This document shows positions 17,518 through 26,634 of a DNA stretch of 64,000 nucleotides, one piece after another. The stretch's first letter is position 1. The number at the start of each line of letters is the position of its first letter. Source of the DNA: JBLMYQ01 sp050258375 (GTDB lineage Bacteria > Bacillota > Clostridia > Acetivibrionales > UBA4821); the NCBI GenBank assembly GCA_050258375.1, contig JBLMYQ010000034.1, positions 1 through 64,000 of the forward strand, in the 5' to 3' direction. Both the position numbers and the translations under genes were made by a program. The notes under the pieces were generated by a model. The model did not search any database, was not told the DNA's origin, and saw only the letters and a program-made list of their open reading frames with translations.

Positions 17518-18825
17518 TTATTTAGATTTACATACTTTTACTTTGGTAATTCTTTTTTCTTCCATTTTCTCAACCTTTATAACCAGATTTTGAAACTCAA
17601 CAATAGGCTTTTCATTTTCTTCGGGTATTTTACCAATTTGTGAGACTATAAAGCCGCTGAGTGTTTCATATCCATCTTTAGGGAGATGCACATTGAAAAA
17701 TTCGTTAAAATTGTCCAGCTCAATTTTCCCATTAACAACAAACGTATTTTCATCAATCTTCTCAATTTCTTTCTCTTCTTCATCATATTCATCAAAAATA
17801 TTTCCAACAATCTCTTCTAATAAATCTTCAATAGTCACAAGTCCTGCAGTTCCGCCATATTCGTCAATAACTATTGCCATATGGTTTTTGTTCATTTGAA
17901 GCTCTTTGAACAACTCATCAGTTTTCTTTGACTTCGGCACCAAAAAAGGCTTTTTTATGAAATCAACAAGTTTAAATTCCTTTTCATCCTCCTCATTGAT
18001 CAGCTTTAATAAATCTTTTGTATATAGAATTCCTATAATATTGTCAATATCATCCTGATAAACAGGTATCCTCGAGAACTGTTCATTTCCTGCTATTTCA
18101 ATAACCTCTTTTAATGGAGCATCAATAGGTAAGCCAACTATATCAGTTCTGTGCGTCATTATTTGAGATATTAGTGTATCATCAAACTCAAAAATGTTGT
18201 CTATCATTTCCTTTTCTGTTTCTCTGATTATTCCTCTTTCTTCTCCAACATCAACCATCAACCGTATTTCTTCCTCAGTTATTCTCTCCTCCGTCCCCTC
18301 TGGATTTCCACCCAAAAGCTTTACAAAGAAATTGGTTGATACAGTAAGGAATTTTACAAATGGTGCAGTAATTGCACCTATAAACTCAAGAGGTATTACT
18401 ACCCACATTGATACCCTTTGTGCATTATCCATTGCAAGTCTTTTTGGAACAAGCTCACCTATTACAAGCGTTATATATGAAAGTATAATAACAACTATAA
18501 AAAGCGAAATACCATTAATAATATTATCCGGTATTGGCATTTTTATACTTTTTATTAATTGTGCAAGACCTTCAGAAAAGGTTTGGGCAGCCGCAGCACT
18601 TGCCAAAAAGCCCGAAAGTGTTATACCAACCTGAATTGTAGCAAGGAACTTGCTTGGTTCGTCAATAAGCTTAATTAGTTTTTGAGCACGCTTGCTGCCG
18701 TCGGAAGCCATCTTTCTTATTTTGTTTTCATTAATTGATATTACAGCAATTTCAGAAGCTGCAAAAAAAGCGTTTACCAGAACAAGCAGTAATATCAGAA
18801 TTATTTGAATTCCAATAGCAGACAT
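17518..18825 (-). CDS. CNNM/CorC/HlyC-family membrane protein with CBS pair
   Basis: Domain order is that of the TlyC/CorC/YugS-type hemolysin family: DUF21 (CNNM) membrane domain with four hydrophobic segments (residues 1-190), two CBS domains (about 210-330, with MTHRTDIVGLPIDAPLKEVI and KKTDELFKELQMNKNHMAIVIDEYGGTAG), and a C-terminal CorC_HlyC domain (350-430). Related proteins affect magnesium or cobalt efflux and bind adenosine nucleotides at the CBS pair; true haemolysin activity is not implied. 435 residues, normal length. Ribosome site AAAGGAG. The gene stands alone between secD and the chemosensory operon. Confidence 0.88.
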   Translation of the reverse strand: MSAIGIQIILILLLVLVNAFFAASEIAVISINENKIRKMASDGSKRAQKLIKLIDEPSKFLATIQVGITLSGFLASAAAAQTFSEGLAQLIKSIKMPIPDNIINGISLFIVVIILSYITLVIGELVPKRLAMDNAQRVSMWVVIPLEFIGAITAPFVKFLTVSTNFFVKLLGGNPEGTEERITEEEIRLMVDVGEERGIIRETEKEMIDNIFEFDDTLISQIMTHRTDIVGLPIDAPLKEVIEIAGNEQFSRIPVYQDDIDNIIGILYTKDLLKLINEEDEKEFKLVDFIKKPFLVPKSKKTDELFKELQMNKNHMAIVIDEYGGTAGLVTIEDLLEEIVGNIFDEYDEEEKEIEKIDENTFVVNGKIELDNFNEFFNVHLPKDGYETLSGFIVSQIGKIPEENEKPIVEFQNLVIKVEKMEEKRITKVKVCKSK

Positions 18826-18940
18826 TTTGTTGTTTTCTCCTTTTATTTTTAGATATAGATAATATTTCTTTTTACTATACTATAATAAATTATTAATAAT
18901 GATTTTGAAAGCATTAATTGCTAAAATTTCTAATGAATGC

Positions 18941-18988
18941 AAAATATATGGACCTCCGGTTAATCCAAACCGAAGGTCCATATATTTT
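18941..18988 (-). terminator. Terminator of the chemosensory operon
   Basis: A 21-bp stem (18941-18961 with 18968-18988, one mismatch) with a 6-base loop lies 11 bases after the MCP stop. The stem arm ends in TATATTTT on the minus strand. Confidence 0.8.
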
Positions 18989-18998
18989 GTAAAATTTA

Positions 18999-21092
18999 TT
19001 ATTTTAATTTAAATTCTGAAATAAGAGATGTAAGCTTTTGAGCTTCCTTTGCAAGCGAATCTGTTGATGCCGCAATATCACCGGTTCCTCCGGCAACATG
19101 TGCAGCAGATTCGCTAATAGTTCTAACTGCCCTAACTACTTCAGAGCTTGCTGCTGACTGCTGTTGAACTGTTGATGCCATTATATTTGATAATTCATTT
19201 ACATTTTTTGCTGCCTCAGTAACTTCCTTCATCTGAACTGCTTGGGCTTCAGTAAGCGCTCTTGCATTATTAACTTGATTTGCTGCTTTATCAACCGCTT
19301 CTCTGATAGTAACTAACGCAGTCTTGGTCTCCTGTGCTAATGAAACTCCCTGCTCAACCTGCTGTGCACCTTCTTTTGCAGTTTCTACAGCACTTCCAAC
19401 CTCATCCTGAATTCCCCTTATCAGCTTGGTTATTTCCTTAGTTGCTTCACCGCTTTTTTCTGCAAGATTCCTAATTGCCCCCGCTACAACAGCAAAGCCT
19501 TTTCCATGCTCTCCTGCCCTTGCTGCCTCAATTGCAGCATTTAATGCAAGTAAATTTGTTTGTTCGGCAATATCATCTATTACATCAACTATTTCTCCTA
19601 TATCAACTGCTGATTTTCCCAGTCCTTTGATAGCTGAAACAAGATTGCCTACCGCCTCATTTATTTCATCCATTCCCTGCTGCGTCTTGTAAACTGCTTC
19701 TCTTCCTATATCAGTTGCCTTTAAGCTGTTCTCAGATTGAATACTAACTTCTTCTGCACTGCTTGCAACTTCCTCCATCATGGTTTCTACCTTTTCAATT
19801 AATTCTGTAACATGATTTATGTTACCAGAAATATCTTTTATGTTTGAAGATATAGTTTGAACCGATGCGTCAAGCTCTTCCATAGAACTGAGTGTTTGTT
19901 CTGAAGCAGCCGATTGATTTTCACTGCTGGAAGCAATCTCTTCTGTTGTAGCACTGGTTTCTTCTGCTGTAGCTGCAAGAACACCGGCAGTATCCTTAAT
20001 GGTTAACATAATCTCACTTAAAGACCTCTGCATAACATCCATCGTTTTGGCAATTTCTCCAACTTCATCCTTAAGCGCCAATACTTTGGGAGGTATCTCT
20101 GAAGTAAAATCACCAGAAGAAATTTTAGTCAGCAAAGTTACTACTGTTTTTAGCTTCGAAGTTACTGTACCGGCAATAAAGTAAATGATTATTACCCCAA
20201 TTATTATCAGTAAAATATCTATCGCTATAGAAATATATTTTATTTCAACAACCTCATTTTTTACCTCATTTTTTGATATTTCAGCAGCTAAAGACCAGTT
20301 TGTACCATTTATAGGTGAATATCCGAGAAGCATTTGTATTCCTTGAGAATTGTATATTCCGGAACCAAATTCACCTAGTATCATCTTTTCATGGATTTTA
20401 GCCAAAGGTTTAAAATCTGAATTGGTTTGAGCCTTTTTGATTATATTTTCCTGGGTTATTATTAAATTTCTATCTTTATTTACGATGTTATTGCCTGATT
20501 TATCTAATATATATATATTGCCGCTTTTCCCATAGTTAATTTGCTTTATTGTATCAGTAAGATTACTAACATCTTGTACAGCTACTACTGCTCCCTTAGT
20601 CCCATTATCATAGGATATTGGAACTGCATATATTATTGCAGCAAGATTATTTTCATTTTTAAGAAGCTGGCTGGAAGCTACACTCTTTCCAGCTAATACA
20701 CTTTGATAAAAATCATACCCTTTTATATTATTTAAAAAAGCACTTAAAGCATTTGTGTTAGCAACATGAATACCGCTTCCATCAATTATTCCAACCGATG
20801 TATTTTTTTTATCTTTTATCTCCTGATTAACATACTCTATTTTTTCTTTCAAGGTACCATTTGCTTTTTTAATAACATTTTGATTTGCGATACCTTTTAG
20901 AATATCAAACTGAAGGTTTATTTCCTTTTCAACAATCTTACTACTAAGTTTTGCATATTCTACAGCTGTTGATTTTAATGCAACATCAGTTGCTTGCTTC
21001 GAAAAATTCAAGGAAAACAATCCTTGAGTTACTGAGCAAATAATAAGTATAATACTAAAAACAATCGTTACCTTTTGCCTAAGACTTTTCAT
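18999..21092 (-). CDS. Methyl-accepting chemotaxis protein with double-Cache-type sensor
   Basis: Transmembrane chemoreceptor of 697 residues: TM1 7-27, an extracellular sensor of about 250 residues with a dCache-like pattern, TM2 about 284-306, HAMP, and a long cytoplasmic helical hairpin whose tip (about 510-530) carries EQTNLLALNAAIEAARAGE. The sensor should bind a small molecule; which one cannot be read. After the tip it has VVAGAIRNLAEKS, where many receptors have VVADE(I/V)RKLAE. ATG 21092 is used because AAGGG lies 5 bases before it; a TTG 18 bases upstream has no site. It follows cheA by about 90 bases as the last gene of an MCP-cheW-cheA-MCP operon. Confidence 0.92.
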   Translation of the reverse strand: MKSLRQKVTIVFSIILIICSVTQGLFSLNFSKQATDVALKSTAVEYAKLSSKIVEKEINLQFDILKGIANQNVIKKANGTLKEKIEYVNQEIKDKKNTSVGIIDGSGIHVANTNALSAFLNNIKGYDFYQSVLAGKSVASSQLLKNENNLAAIIYAVPISYDNGTKGAVVAVQDVSNLTDTIKQINYGKSGNIYILDKSGNNIVNKDRNLIITQENIIKKAQTNSDFKPLAKIHEKMILGEFGSGIYNSQGIQMLLGYSPINGTNWSLAAEISKNEVKNEVVEIKYISIAIDILLIIIGVIIIYFIAGTVTSKLKTVVTLLTKISSGDFTSEIPPKVLALKDEVGEIAKTMDVMQRSLSEIMLTIKDTAGVLAATAEETSATTEEIASSSENQSAASEQTLSSMEELDASVQTISSNIKDISGNINHVTELIEKVETMMEEVASSAEEVSIQSENSLKATDIGREAVYKTQQGMDEINEAVGNLVSAIKGLGKSAVDIGEIVDVIDDIAEQTNLLALNAAIEAARAGEHGKGFAVVAGAIRNLAEKSGEATKEITKLIRGIQDEVGSAVETAKEGAQQVEQGVSLAQETKTALVTIREAVDKAANQVNNARALTEAQAVQMKEVTEAAKNVNELSNIMASTVQQQSAASSEVVRAVRTISESAAHVAGGTGDIAASTDSLAKEAQKLTSLISEFKLK

Positions 21093-21185
21093 AATAACCC
21101 TTCCCCCCAATATTTTTATATTTCTTTCTTTTCATTTATTAATATCTCTTTTGTATATTTTTACCAAAATAATGTTTTACATAAG

Positions 21186-23249
21186 TTAATCAATCTTAGT
21201 TTCAAAGTGAGCTTTTATGTTTTTTAGTATTCCCGGTATGTCCAAAATCAGTGCAAAGGTTCCATCTCCAAGAATTGTGGCTCCTGAAATCCCTTTAATA
21301 TCCCCCAGTATCTTTCCTTTTCCTATATATTCTCCCAATGGTTTAATTACTACCTGCTGTTCACCTATCAACCTCTCTACCAAAAGGCATAACCTTTTCT
21401 CTGAAAAGCCAACAATAACTGCAAAATACTTCTCAGGATCTACTTCAGCCGGAATTTCAAAATATCTTTCTAGTCTTACTACCGGAACTACCATATCACG
21501 CCATGAATATACCTCTTTTTCTTTAACACTTCTAAAGTCTTCTTCGATTTCTTTTTTGGTTAGTCTTAAGGTTTCAATAACAGACGCAAGTGGCAATACA
21601 AATTTATTTTTGCCTTGTCCAATCAATAAGGCATCAATTATTGCAAGCGTTAAAGGAAGCCTTAATATCACTTTTGTGCCTTTGTCTTCTTGAGAATTAA
21701 TTTCGATAATACCATTAAGCTTTTCAATGTTTGTCTTTACAACATCCATCCCCACTCCTCTTCCGGAAAGCTCGCTGACCTCGCTTGAAGTAGAAAAGCC
21801 GGGCATAAATATAAAATTGAAAATTTCGTTTTCATCCATATTTTTAAGCTTCTCTTTGGTGCACAAGCCTTTTTCTATTACCTTCTGTTTTACTTTTTTT
21901 ACATCTATACCTTTTCCATCATCTTCAACTTCAATTACAACATTACTTTGCTCTTGCTTTGCAGTTAATTTAATAGTTCCAGCAGGGCTTTTCCCTTTAG
22001 AAATCCTATCTTCTCTGGATTCTATACCATGGTCTACAGAATTTCTAAGCAAATGGACAATTGGGTCAACAATCTCTTCAATTATACTTCTGTCAAGCTC
22101 AGTATCCTGTCCTTCCATAAAAAAGTTGATTTCCTTATCCGATTTATGTGCTAAGTCTCTAATCATTCTTGGAAACCTATCAAATACATTCTCAATTGTA
22201 TACATTCTAACTGCCATTATCGATTCCTGAATTTCGTCCCCAATAGCATCTAAATGAGGTATAAAAGAAATCAGCTCTTGCACATCCTGATCATTGTTAT
22301 ATTTGTTTTTTAATTTGGTTCCAATCTGCACAAGTCTCTCTTTATCGATTACAAGCTCTCCCGCTTGTGACATAAGCTTATCAAGCTTCTTAATATCGAC
22401 CCTGATTGTGCTCCTTCTTTCTTGTCTGAACTGAACCTTTTCCTCTTCTTTTCCTTCACTCGGAGCTTCATTTTTTTGTTCATTAATGGATTGTTCATTA
22501 AAAATATTAATCTTAATATCTTTAATTTCATTTACAACCTCTATCTGCTGTCTAATACTTTCTTCACTTTCAGTAGTTATAAATAAAATTTTTAAAGCAC
22601 AGCCAAACTCTGTATCCGGTAATTTTTCATAATCTTCAGGCTCAACCCTTAGAACTTGCCCCATTCCCTTCAAATTATTAATTATAAGGAAAGATTTTAT
22701 AGACTTCATTATTGCTTCCCGTTCTATTTCAACGGTTAATGTATAAACACCTTCTCCTTTAGTCATAGACTCTTTTATTATCAGCTTATCCTGTTCACTG
22801 ATTTTTATGTCTTTGTCAGCTTGCTGCTGATTAGAAGCATTACTTTTTGTTTCCTGTTTTACTCCTGCAAAATTTTCTATTTTATCTATTAAAGATTTAA
22901 CTTCTATCGATTTATTCTCTTTCTGATCACTAATTGAATCTCTCATTTTTTTAAGCATATCAAGACTTTCAAACAAAGCATCAACTATATCAGCCTTTAT
23001 TATTATTTCCCTGTCTTTTACTTTTTGAAGCATATCTTCCAACGCATGAGTAAGCTTTGTCATGTTTTCAAAGCCCATTAAAGCAGTAGAACCTTTCAGA
23101 GAATGTGCCATTCTAAAAACTTCATTTATTGCTTGCTCATCATCTGCATTCTTCTCGAGCTTGAGAATTTCTTGCTCAATAATCTCAAATTGTTCTGCTG
23201 ACTCTTCTATAAATGTATTAAAAAGCTTTTCAAAATCTAATTTATTCAT
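21186..23249 (-). CDS. cheA: Chemotaxis histidine kinase CheA
   Basis: Soluble kinase of receptor arrays, 687 residues: P1 phosphotransfer domain with His49 in RMAHSLKGSTA; P2-like CheY-binding region (about 150-260); P3 dimerisation helices (about 285-350); P4 ATPase with N-box LLRNSVDHGIE near 399 and G-boxes DDGKGID and GRGVGMDVV; and C-terminal CheW-like P5 domain (about 545-680). All catalytic motifs look intact. ATG 23249 is preferred (GGGGAAG 5 bases upstream) over the longer frame beginning at 23279. It lies 30 bases after cheW. No cheB, cheR, cheC, cheD or free cheY is in the window. Confidence 0.95.
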   Translation of the reverse strand: MNKLDFEKLFNTFIEESAEQFEIIEQEILKLEKNADDEQAINEVFRMAHSLKGSTALMGFENMTKLTHALEDMLQKVKDREIIIKADIVDALFESLDMLKKMRDSISDQKENKSIEVKSLIDKIENFAGVKQETKSNASNQQQADKDIKISEQDKLIIKESMTKGEGVYTLTVEIEREAIMKSIKSFLIINNLKGMGQVLRVEPEDYEKLPDTEFGCALKILFITTESEESIRQQIEVVNEIKDIKINIFNEQSINEQKNEAPSEGKEEEKVQFRQERRSTIRVDIKKLDKLMSQAGELVIDKERLVQIGTKLKNKYNNDQDVQELISFIPHLDAIGDEIQESIMAVRMYTIENVFDRFPRMIRDLAHKSDKEINFFMEGQDTELDRSIIEEIVDPIVHLLRNSVDHGIESREDRISKGKSPAGTIKLTAKQEQSNVVIEVEDDGKGIDVKKVKQKVIEKGLCTKEKLKNMDENEIFNFIFMPGFSTSSEVSELSGRGVGMDVVKTNIEKLNGIIEINSQEDKGTKVILRLPLTLAIIDALLIGQGKNKFVLPLASVIETLRLTKKEIEEDFRSVKEKEVYSWRDMVVPVVRLERYFEIPAEVDPEKYFAVIVGFSEKRLCLLVERLIGEQQVVIKPLGEYIGKGKILGDIKGISGATILGDGTFALILDIPGILKNIKAHFETKID

Positions 23250-23281
23250 TTCTTCCCCTGCCTTTTCAATATACTTCAATA

Positions 23282-23812
23282 CTATTCTTCTAATTTTAGA
23301 ACTTCATCAATATTCAGTAATAGTGTTATTTTCTTTTCTAAACGAGTAATACCACTAAAAAACCTGGTGTTAATATCACTTATTTCTTCCGGAGTAATTG
23401 TAATATCCTTGGGGTCAATATTAATAACCTTTAACACCATATCAACTATAAGCCCAATGGTTTTATTATCTATCTTTACAATAAGTATTCTGGTTTCCCT
23501 TCCAATTTCTTTAACCGGAGCCCCTATTTTCTTTCGCAAATCTAAAACAGGAACAACTTCTCCTCTGAGATTAATTATTCCTTCAACATAATCAGGTGTC
23601 TTTGGAACAGGATTTATTACAACCTCTTTGAACCTGTTGATTTCATGTACATACTTTATCTCAATACCATAATCCTGAGTATCGATTTTGAATATTACAT
23701 ACTGACTTTCTTCTGATTCATATTCTTCCTCTTCAATTTGTTTAATCTGTTCTTTGGGCATTTCCTGAGTTTTATTTTCTTCAACAGCATTACTATTTTC
23801 AATATTTTCCAC
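23282..23812 (-). CDS. cheW: Chemotaxis coupling protein CheW
   Basis: Small adaptor that links CheA to receptors. A charged N-terminal extension (about 35 residues, Glu-rich) precedes the CheW domain: YVIFKIDTQDYGIEI, then VEGIINLRGEVVPVLDLRKK, then ETRILIVKIDNKTIGLIVD. 176 residues, slightly longer than usual because of the extension. GTG start at 23812 with AGGGGTG ahead. It sits 34 bases after the upstream MCP and just before cheA. Confidence 0.94.
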   Translation of the reverse strand: MENIENSNAVEENKTQEMPKEQIKQIEEEEYESEESQYVIFKIDTQDYGIEIKYVHEINRFKEVVINPVPKTPDYVEGIINLRGEVVPVLDLRKKIGAPVKEIGRETRILIVKIDNKTIGLIVDMVLKVINIDPKDITITPEEISDINTRFFSGITRLEKKITLLLNIDEVLKLEE

Positions 23813-23846
23813 TTTATCACCCCTTCTATCTACAATAAATATTGTT

Positions 23847-25640
23847 TTAATTTAACTTGAATTCTGATATTATTGATGCTAATTTTTGTGACTCTTTAGC
23901 TAAAGAATCTGATGAAGAAGCTATTTCGCCGGTTCCTGATGCTATATTGTTAGCTGAGCTATTAATATTTTCAATAGCTTTAACAGCCTCATTGCTTGCA
24001 ACAGATTGCTTTGCAACTATTTCACTCATTGATGTTGCAAGTTCGCTTACTTTTTCCGAGAATTTTACTGCCTTTCTTATTGAGCGCACCTGCTCATCTG
24101 CCTTAACAGCTGCTTTCTTTACTTCGGTCTCAACATTATCTGCTGATTCCTTTATCTTTAAAAATGCTTTGTCAGTTTCGCCTGTAACTTTTACTCCCTT
24201 TTCAATCTCAACAGCTCCAAACTTGGAGGCTTCTACTGCTTGCTTTAACTTGTCCTGAATACTTTTTATAAGCTTTTCTATTTCTTTTGTAGCATCACTG
24301 CTTTTTTCAGCCAAATTACTAATTGCCTCAGCTACAATAGAAAAGCCTCGTCCATGTTCCCCTGCCCTTGCTGCTTCAATTGCAGCATTCAAGGCAAGCA
24401 GATTTGTCTGCTCTGAAATATCTTCTATTACATTAACAATTTCTCCAATAAAGCTTGCTGATTGTCCTAATTCATTAACAATTTCAATCAAATTTCCAAC
24501 TGATGAATTGATTATATCCATGCCTGTTTTTGATCTTTCAACCGCATTCTTACCTTCCTCGCTTGCAGCAATTGTATTCAGCGCCTCATTATTTAATTGT
24601 AAAATACTTATAGATATTTCTTCTACTTCTTTTTCCATATTATCAAGCAGCTTAACAACCTCAGATGCACTATGTGTCACTTCTTGTATCCCATCACTGA
24701 TATTTTTCATACCCTCATCCAGTTCTTCCACTGAGTTACGGGTTTCCTTAACGGATGAATATTGCTGTTGGCTTAATTTATCAATATTTTCAGTTATAGC
24801 ACTCATTAGCTGGGATGAACTTAGTACCATCGCAGAAGATTCAGATACCTGTTTAAATATCGTGTTTTGTTTTGACAGCATGTTATTAAGACCTTTTGCA
24901 ACATCTCCAATTTCATCTCTATTTCGAATGTTAACTACTGTAGTCAAATCACCATTTTCCTCAACGTTTTTCATGGCACCAAGAATATTTCTGACACCGT
25001 ATACAATCTTCCTTGTAAAGAATGCCGCTGCAATAATACTCAAGAAAATACAAACAAAAATTATGAGAATAACTGTTGCATTAAACCTTGTAATATTATC
25101 ATTGATTTTTTCTTTTATGGAGTCTTGAGTTAATCCAACGAACCAAATACCAACAACTTCTCCATTAATGTTTTTTAAAGGCTTGTAAATGCTTTCACAC
25201 TTTTTTTCAAGTACGCTCGCAATTCCTTTATATTCTTCTCCTTTTTTGAGTAACACTTCTGATACGTTTGGAGAAATAGTAGTTCCAATAGCCCTAGTAC
25301 CATCCGCTTTTAATACATTTGTCGCTATTCTTTTATCTTTTGCAAAAATTGTTATAAATGCTCCGGTTTTATTCTTTATTTCATCTACTACCTTATAGTT
25401 TTGATTTAAAAGGGTATCTCCCTTATAGAGCTTTTCTCCATCCAATCTCCATTCGCCCTTGTACGTCAAATCCAGATAGGAGTACCCTAGCTCTGATATT
25501 GTCTCAAGTCTCTCAAGCGCATCTGATTTCTGAATATTAATAAGCTGTAATAAAGATGCTATATAAATCAGTGTACAAACCACAAATATTAATGTAGTAA
25601 AAATCAATATAAGCTTACCTTTGAAAGTACGATTTTTCAC
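23847..25640 (-). CDS. Methyl-accepting chemotaxis protein, single-Cache-type sensor
   Basis: First gene of the chemosensory operon. TM1 about 9-29, an external domain of about 160 residues with a single-Cache look (LSELGYSYLDLTYKGEW-like opening, FITIFAKDKRIATNV, closing GEVVGIWFVGLTQD), TM2 about 190-212, HAMP, and a signalling hairpin with EQTNLLALNAAIEAARAGE. The post-tip segment reads SIVAEAISNLAEKS, lacking the usual Arg/Glu of DE(I/V)RKLAE. GTG 25640 fits the AGGGTGA ribosome site better than the TTG one codon upstream. The same sensor type recurs in the plus-strand MCP at 33064. Confidence 0.92.
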   Translation of the reverse strand: MKNRTFKGKLILIFTTLIFVVCTLIYIASLLQLINIQKSDALERLETISELGYSYLDLTYKGEWRLDGEKLYKGDTLLNQNYKVVDEIKNKTGAFITIFAKDKRIATNVLKADGTRAIGTTISPNVSEVLLKKGEEYKGIASVLEKKCESIYKPLKNINGEVVGIWFVGLTQDSIKEKINDNITRFNATVILIIFVCIFLSIIAAAFFTRKIVYGVRNILGAMKNVEENGDLTTVVNIRNRDEIGDVAKGLNNMLSKQNTIFKQVSESSAMVLSSSQLMSAITENIDKLSQQQYSSVKETRNSVEELDEGMKNISDGIQEVTHSASEVVKLLDNMEKEVEEISISILQLNNEALNTIAASEEGKNAVERSKTGMDIINSSVGNLIEIVNELGQSASFIGEIVNVIEDISEQTNLLALNAAIEAARAGEHGRGFSIVAEAISNLAEKSSDATKEIEKLIKSIQDKLKQAVEASKFGAVEIEKGVKVTGETDKAFLKIKESADNVETEVKKAAVKADEQVRSIRKAVKFSEKVSELATSMSEIVAKQSVASNEAVKAIENINSSANNIASGTGEIASSSDSLAKESQKLASIISEFKLN

Positions 25641-26045
25641 CAATAATCACCCTTTTTTTATAATGTTTTAATTAAAAAGCAAATTAAATACCATTTTTAT
25701 ACATCTGTGGTATTAATTAGGTTCAGATATTGAACTTATGAAATTAAGGAAGCCTGCTGCAAATTACGAAATGCTTAAATTATGAATAATAAAAACATGA
25801 AATTAGTACGAAAAGATAGTATCAAATATTCCTTTTTAAAATTTTTGTATATCTATTAATTTGACACATTAATATTATTATATTTTATTAAGTATTTCAA
25901 TACTTTTTGGGATTAGGAGGAATTTTAGCCATTTATTTCATCATGTATATAGCTTTATGCCTTTACCATATATTGCTTTTTTGAAAAAGCTGTGAAATAA
26001 TTATTCCACATAAAAATCATCACTAATAATTAGGAGGTAAAAACT
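25641..26045. other. Divergent regulatory region between MCP and rubrerythrin
   Basis: There is no convincing protein gene. The plus strand holds a TTGACA box (25861-25866), a short hairpin (25890-25905) followed by T5, an orphan AGGAGG (25915-25920), a second short hairpin (25975-25990) and the true rubrerythrin ribosome site at 26032-26038. Confidence 0.6.
25861..25889 (+). promoter_or_regulatory. Predicted promoter of rubrerythrin
   Basis: A perfect TTGACA (25861-25866) with a weak -10 (TTTATT/TTATTA) 17-18 bases on, about 155 bases before the start. No clear PerR box was recognised. Confidence 0.45.
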
Positions 26046-26579
26046 ATGGAATTAAAGGGTTCTAAAACTGAGGAATGTCTTAAAACAGCTTTCGCCGGAG
26101 AATCGCAAGCAAGAAATAAGTATACATATTTTGCAAGTGTCGCAAAAAAAGAAGGTTATGAACAAATTTCCGATATTTTTACTGAAACCGCTGATAATGA
26201 GAAAGAACATGCAAAAATGATATTCAAATTTCTCAAGGGTATTGGAGATACCAGAAAAAATTTAATGGAGGCAGCAACCGGCGAAAATTATGAATGGACT
26301 AATATGTATGTAGAGTTTGCAAAGATTGCTGACGAGGAAGGCTTTGCTGAAATTGCCGACTTCTTTAAAGATGTTGCAAAGGTAGAATCAGAACATGAAA
26401 AGAGATATTTAGCGCTTATTAAGAATATGGATGAAAAAAAGGTGTTTAAAAAAGATTCATCCACTCAGTGGAAATGCAGGAACTGCGGCAATATTCATGA
26501 GGGTCCCGAAGCTCCTGACCTCTGTCCGGTTTGCAAGCATCCGCAAGCATTCTTTGAAGTAAGAGCCGAAAATTATTAG
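26046..26579 (+). CDS. Rubrerythrin
   Basis: Peroxide-reducing diiron protein of anaerobes, 177 residues. The ferritin-like four-helix domain (1-140) shows the Glu/His ligand pattern: the E-S-Q-A-R-N-K-Y segment, ADNEKEHAK near residue 55, EGFAEIADFFKDVAKVESEH near 100-122. A C-terminal rubredoxin domain has CRNCG and CPVCKH for one Fe(Cys)4 centre. Ribosome site TAGGAGGT 8 bases before ATG. Long leader (about 150 bases) with small hairpins. It protects against hydrogen peroxide together with a rubredoxin/NADH reductase elsewhere. Confidence 0.95.
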   Translation: MELKGSKTEECLKTAFAGESQARNKYTYFASVAKKEGYEQISDIFTETADNEKEHAKMIFKFLKGIGDTRKNLMEAATGENYEWTNMYVEFAKIADEEGFAEIADFFKDVAKVESEHEKRYLALIKNMDEKKVFKKDSSTQWKCRNCGNIHEGPEAPDLCPVCKHPQAFFEVRAENY

Positions 26580-26592
26580 AAGACCCCCTCAC

Positions 26593-26634
26593 CCTTAATA
26601 AAAAGGATAGCATCAGCTATCCTTTTTATTAAGG
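26593..26634. terminator. Shared bidirectional terminator, rubrerythrin / clpC
   Basis: A perfect 19-bp stem (26593-26611 with 26616-26634), loop ATCA. The inner 7 bp are GC-containing and are followed by TTTTTATT on either strand, so it works both ways. The clpC stop codon (complement of 26613-26615) lies in the loop, so the last codons of clpC are part of the stem. Confidence 0.9.

Noticed and set aside
17518..18825. Haemolysin toxin
   Set aside because: The HlyC/TlyC name is historical; domains are CNNM, CBS and CorC, fitting a metal-transport or sensing role.
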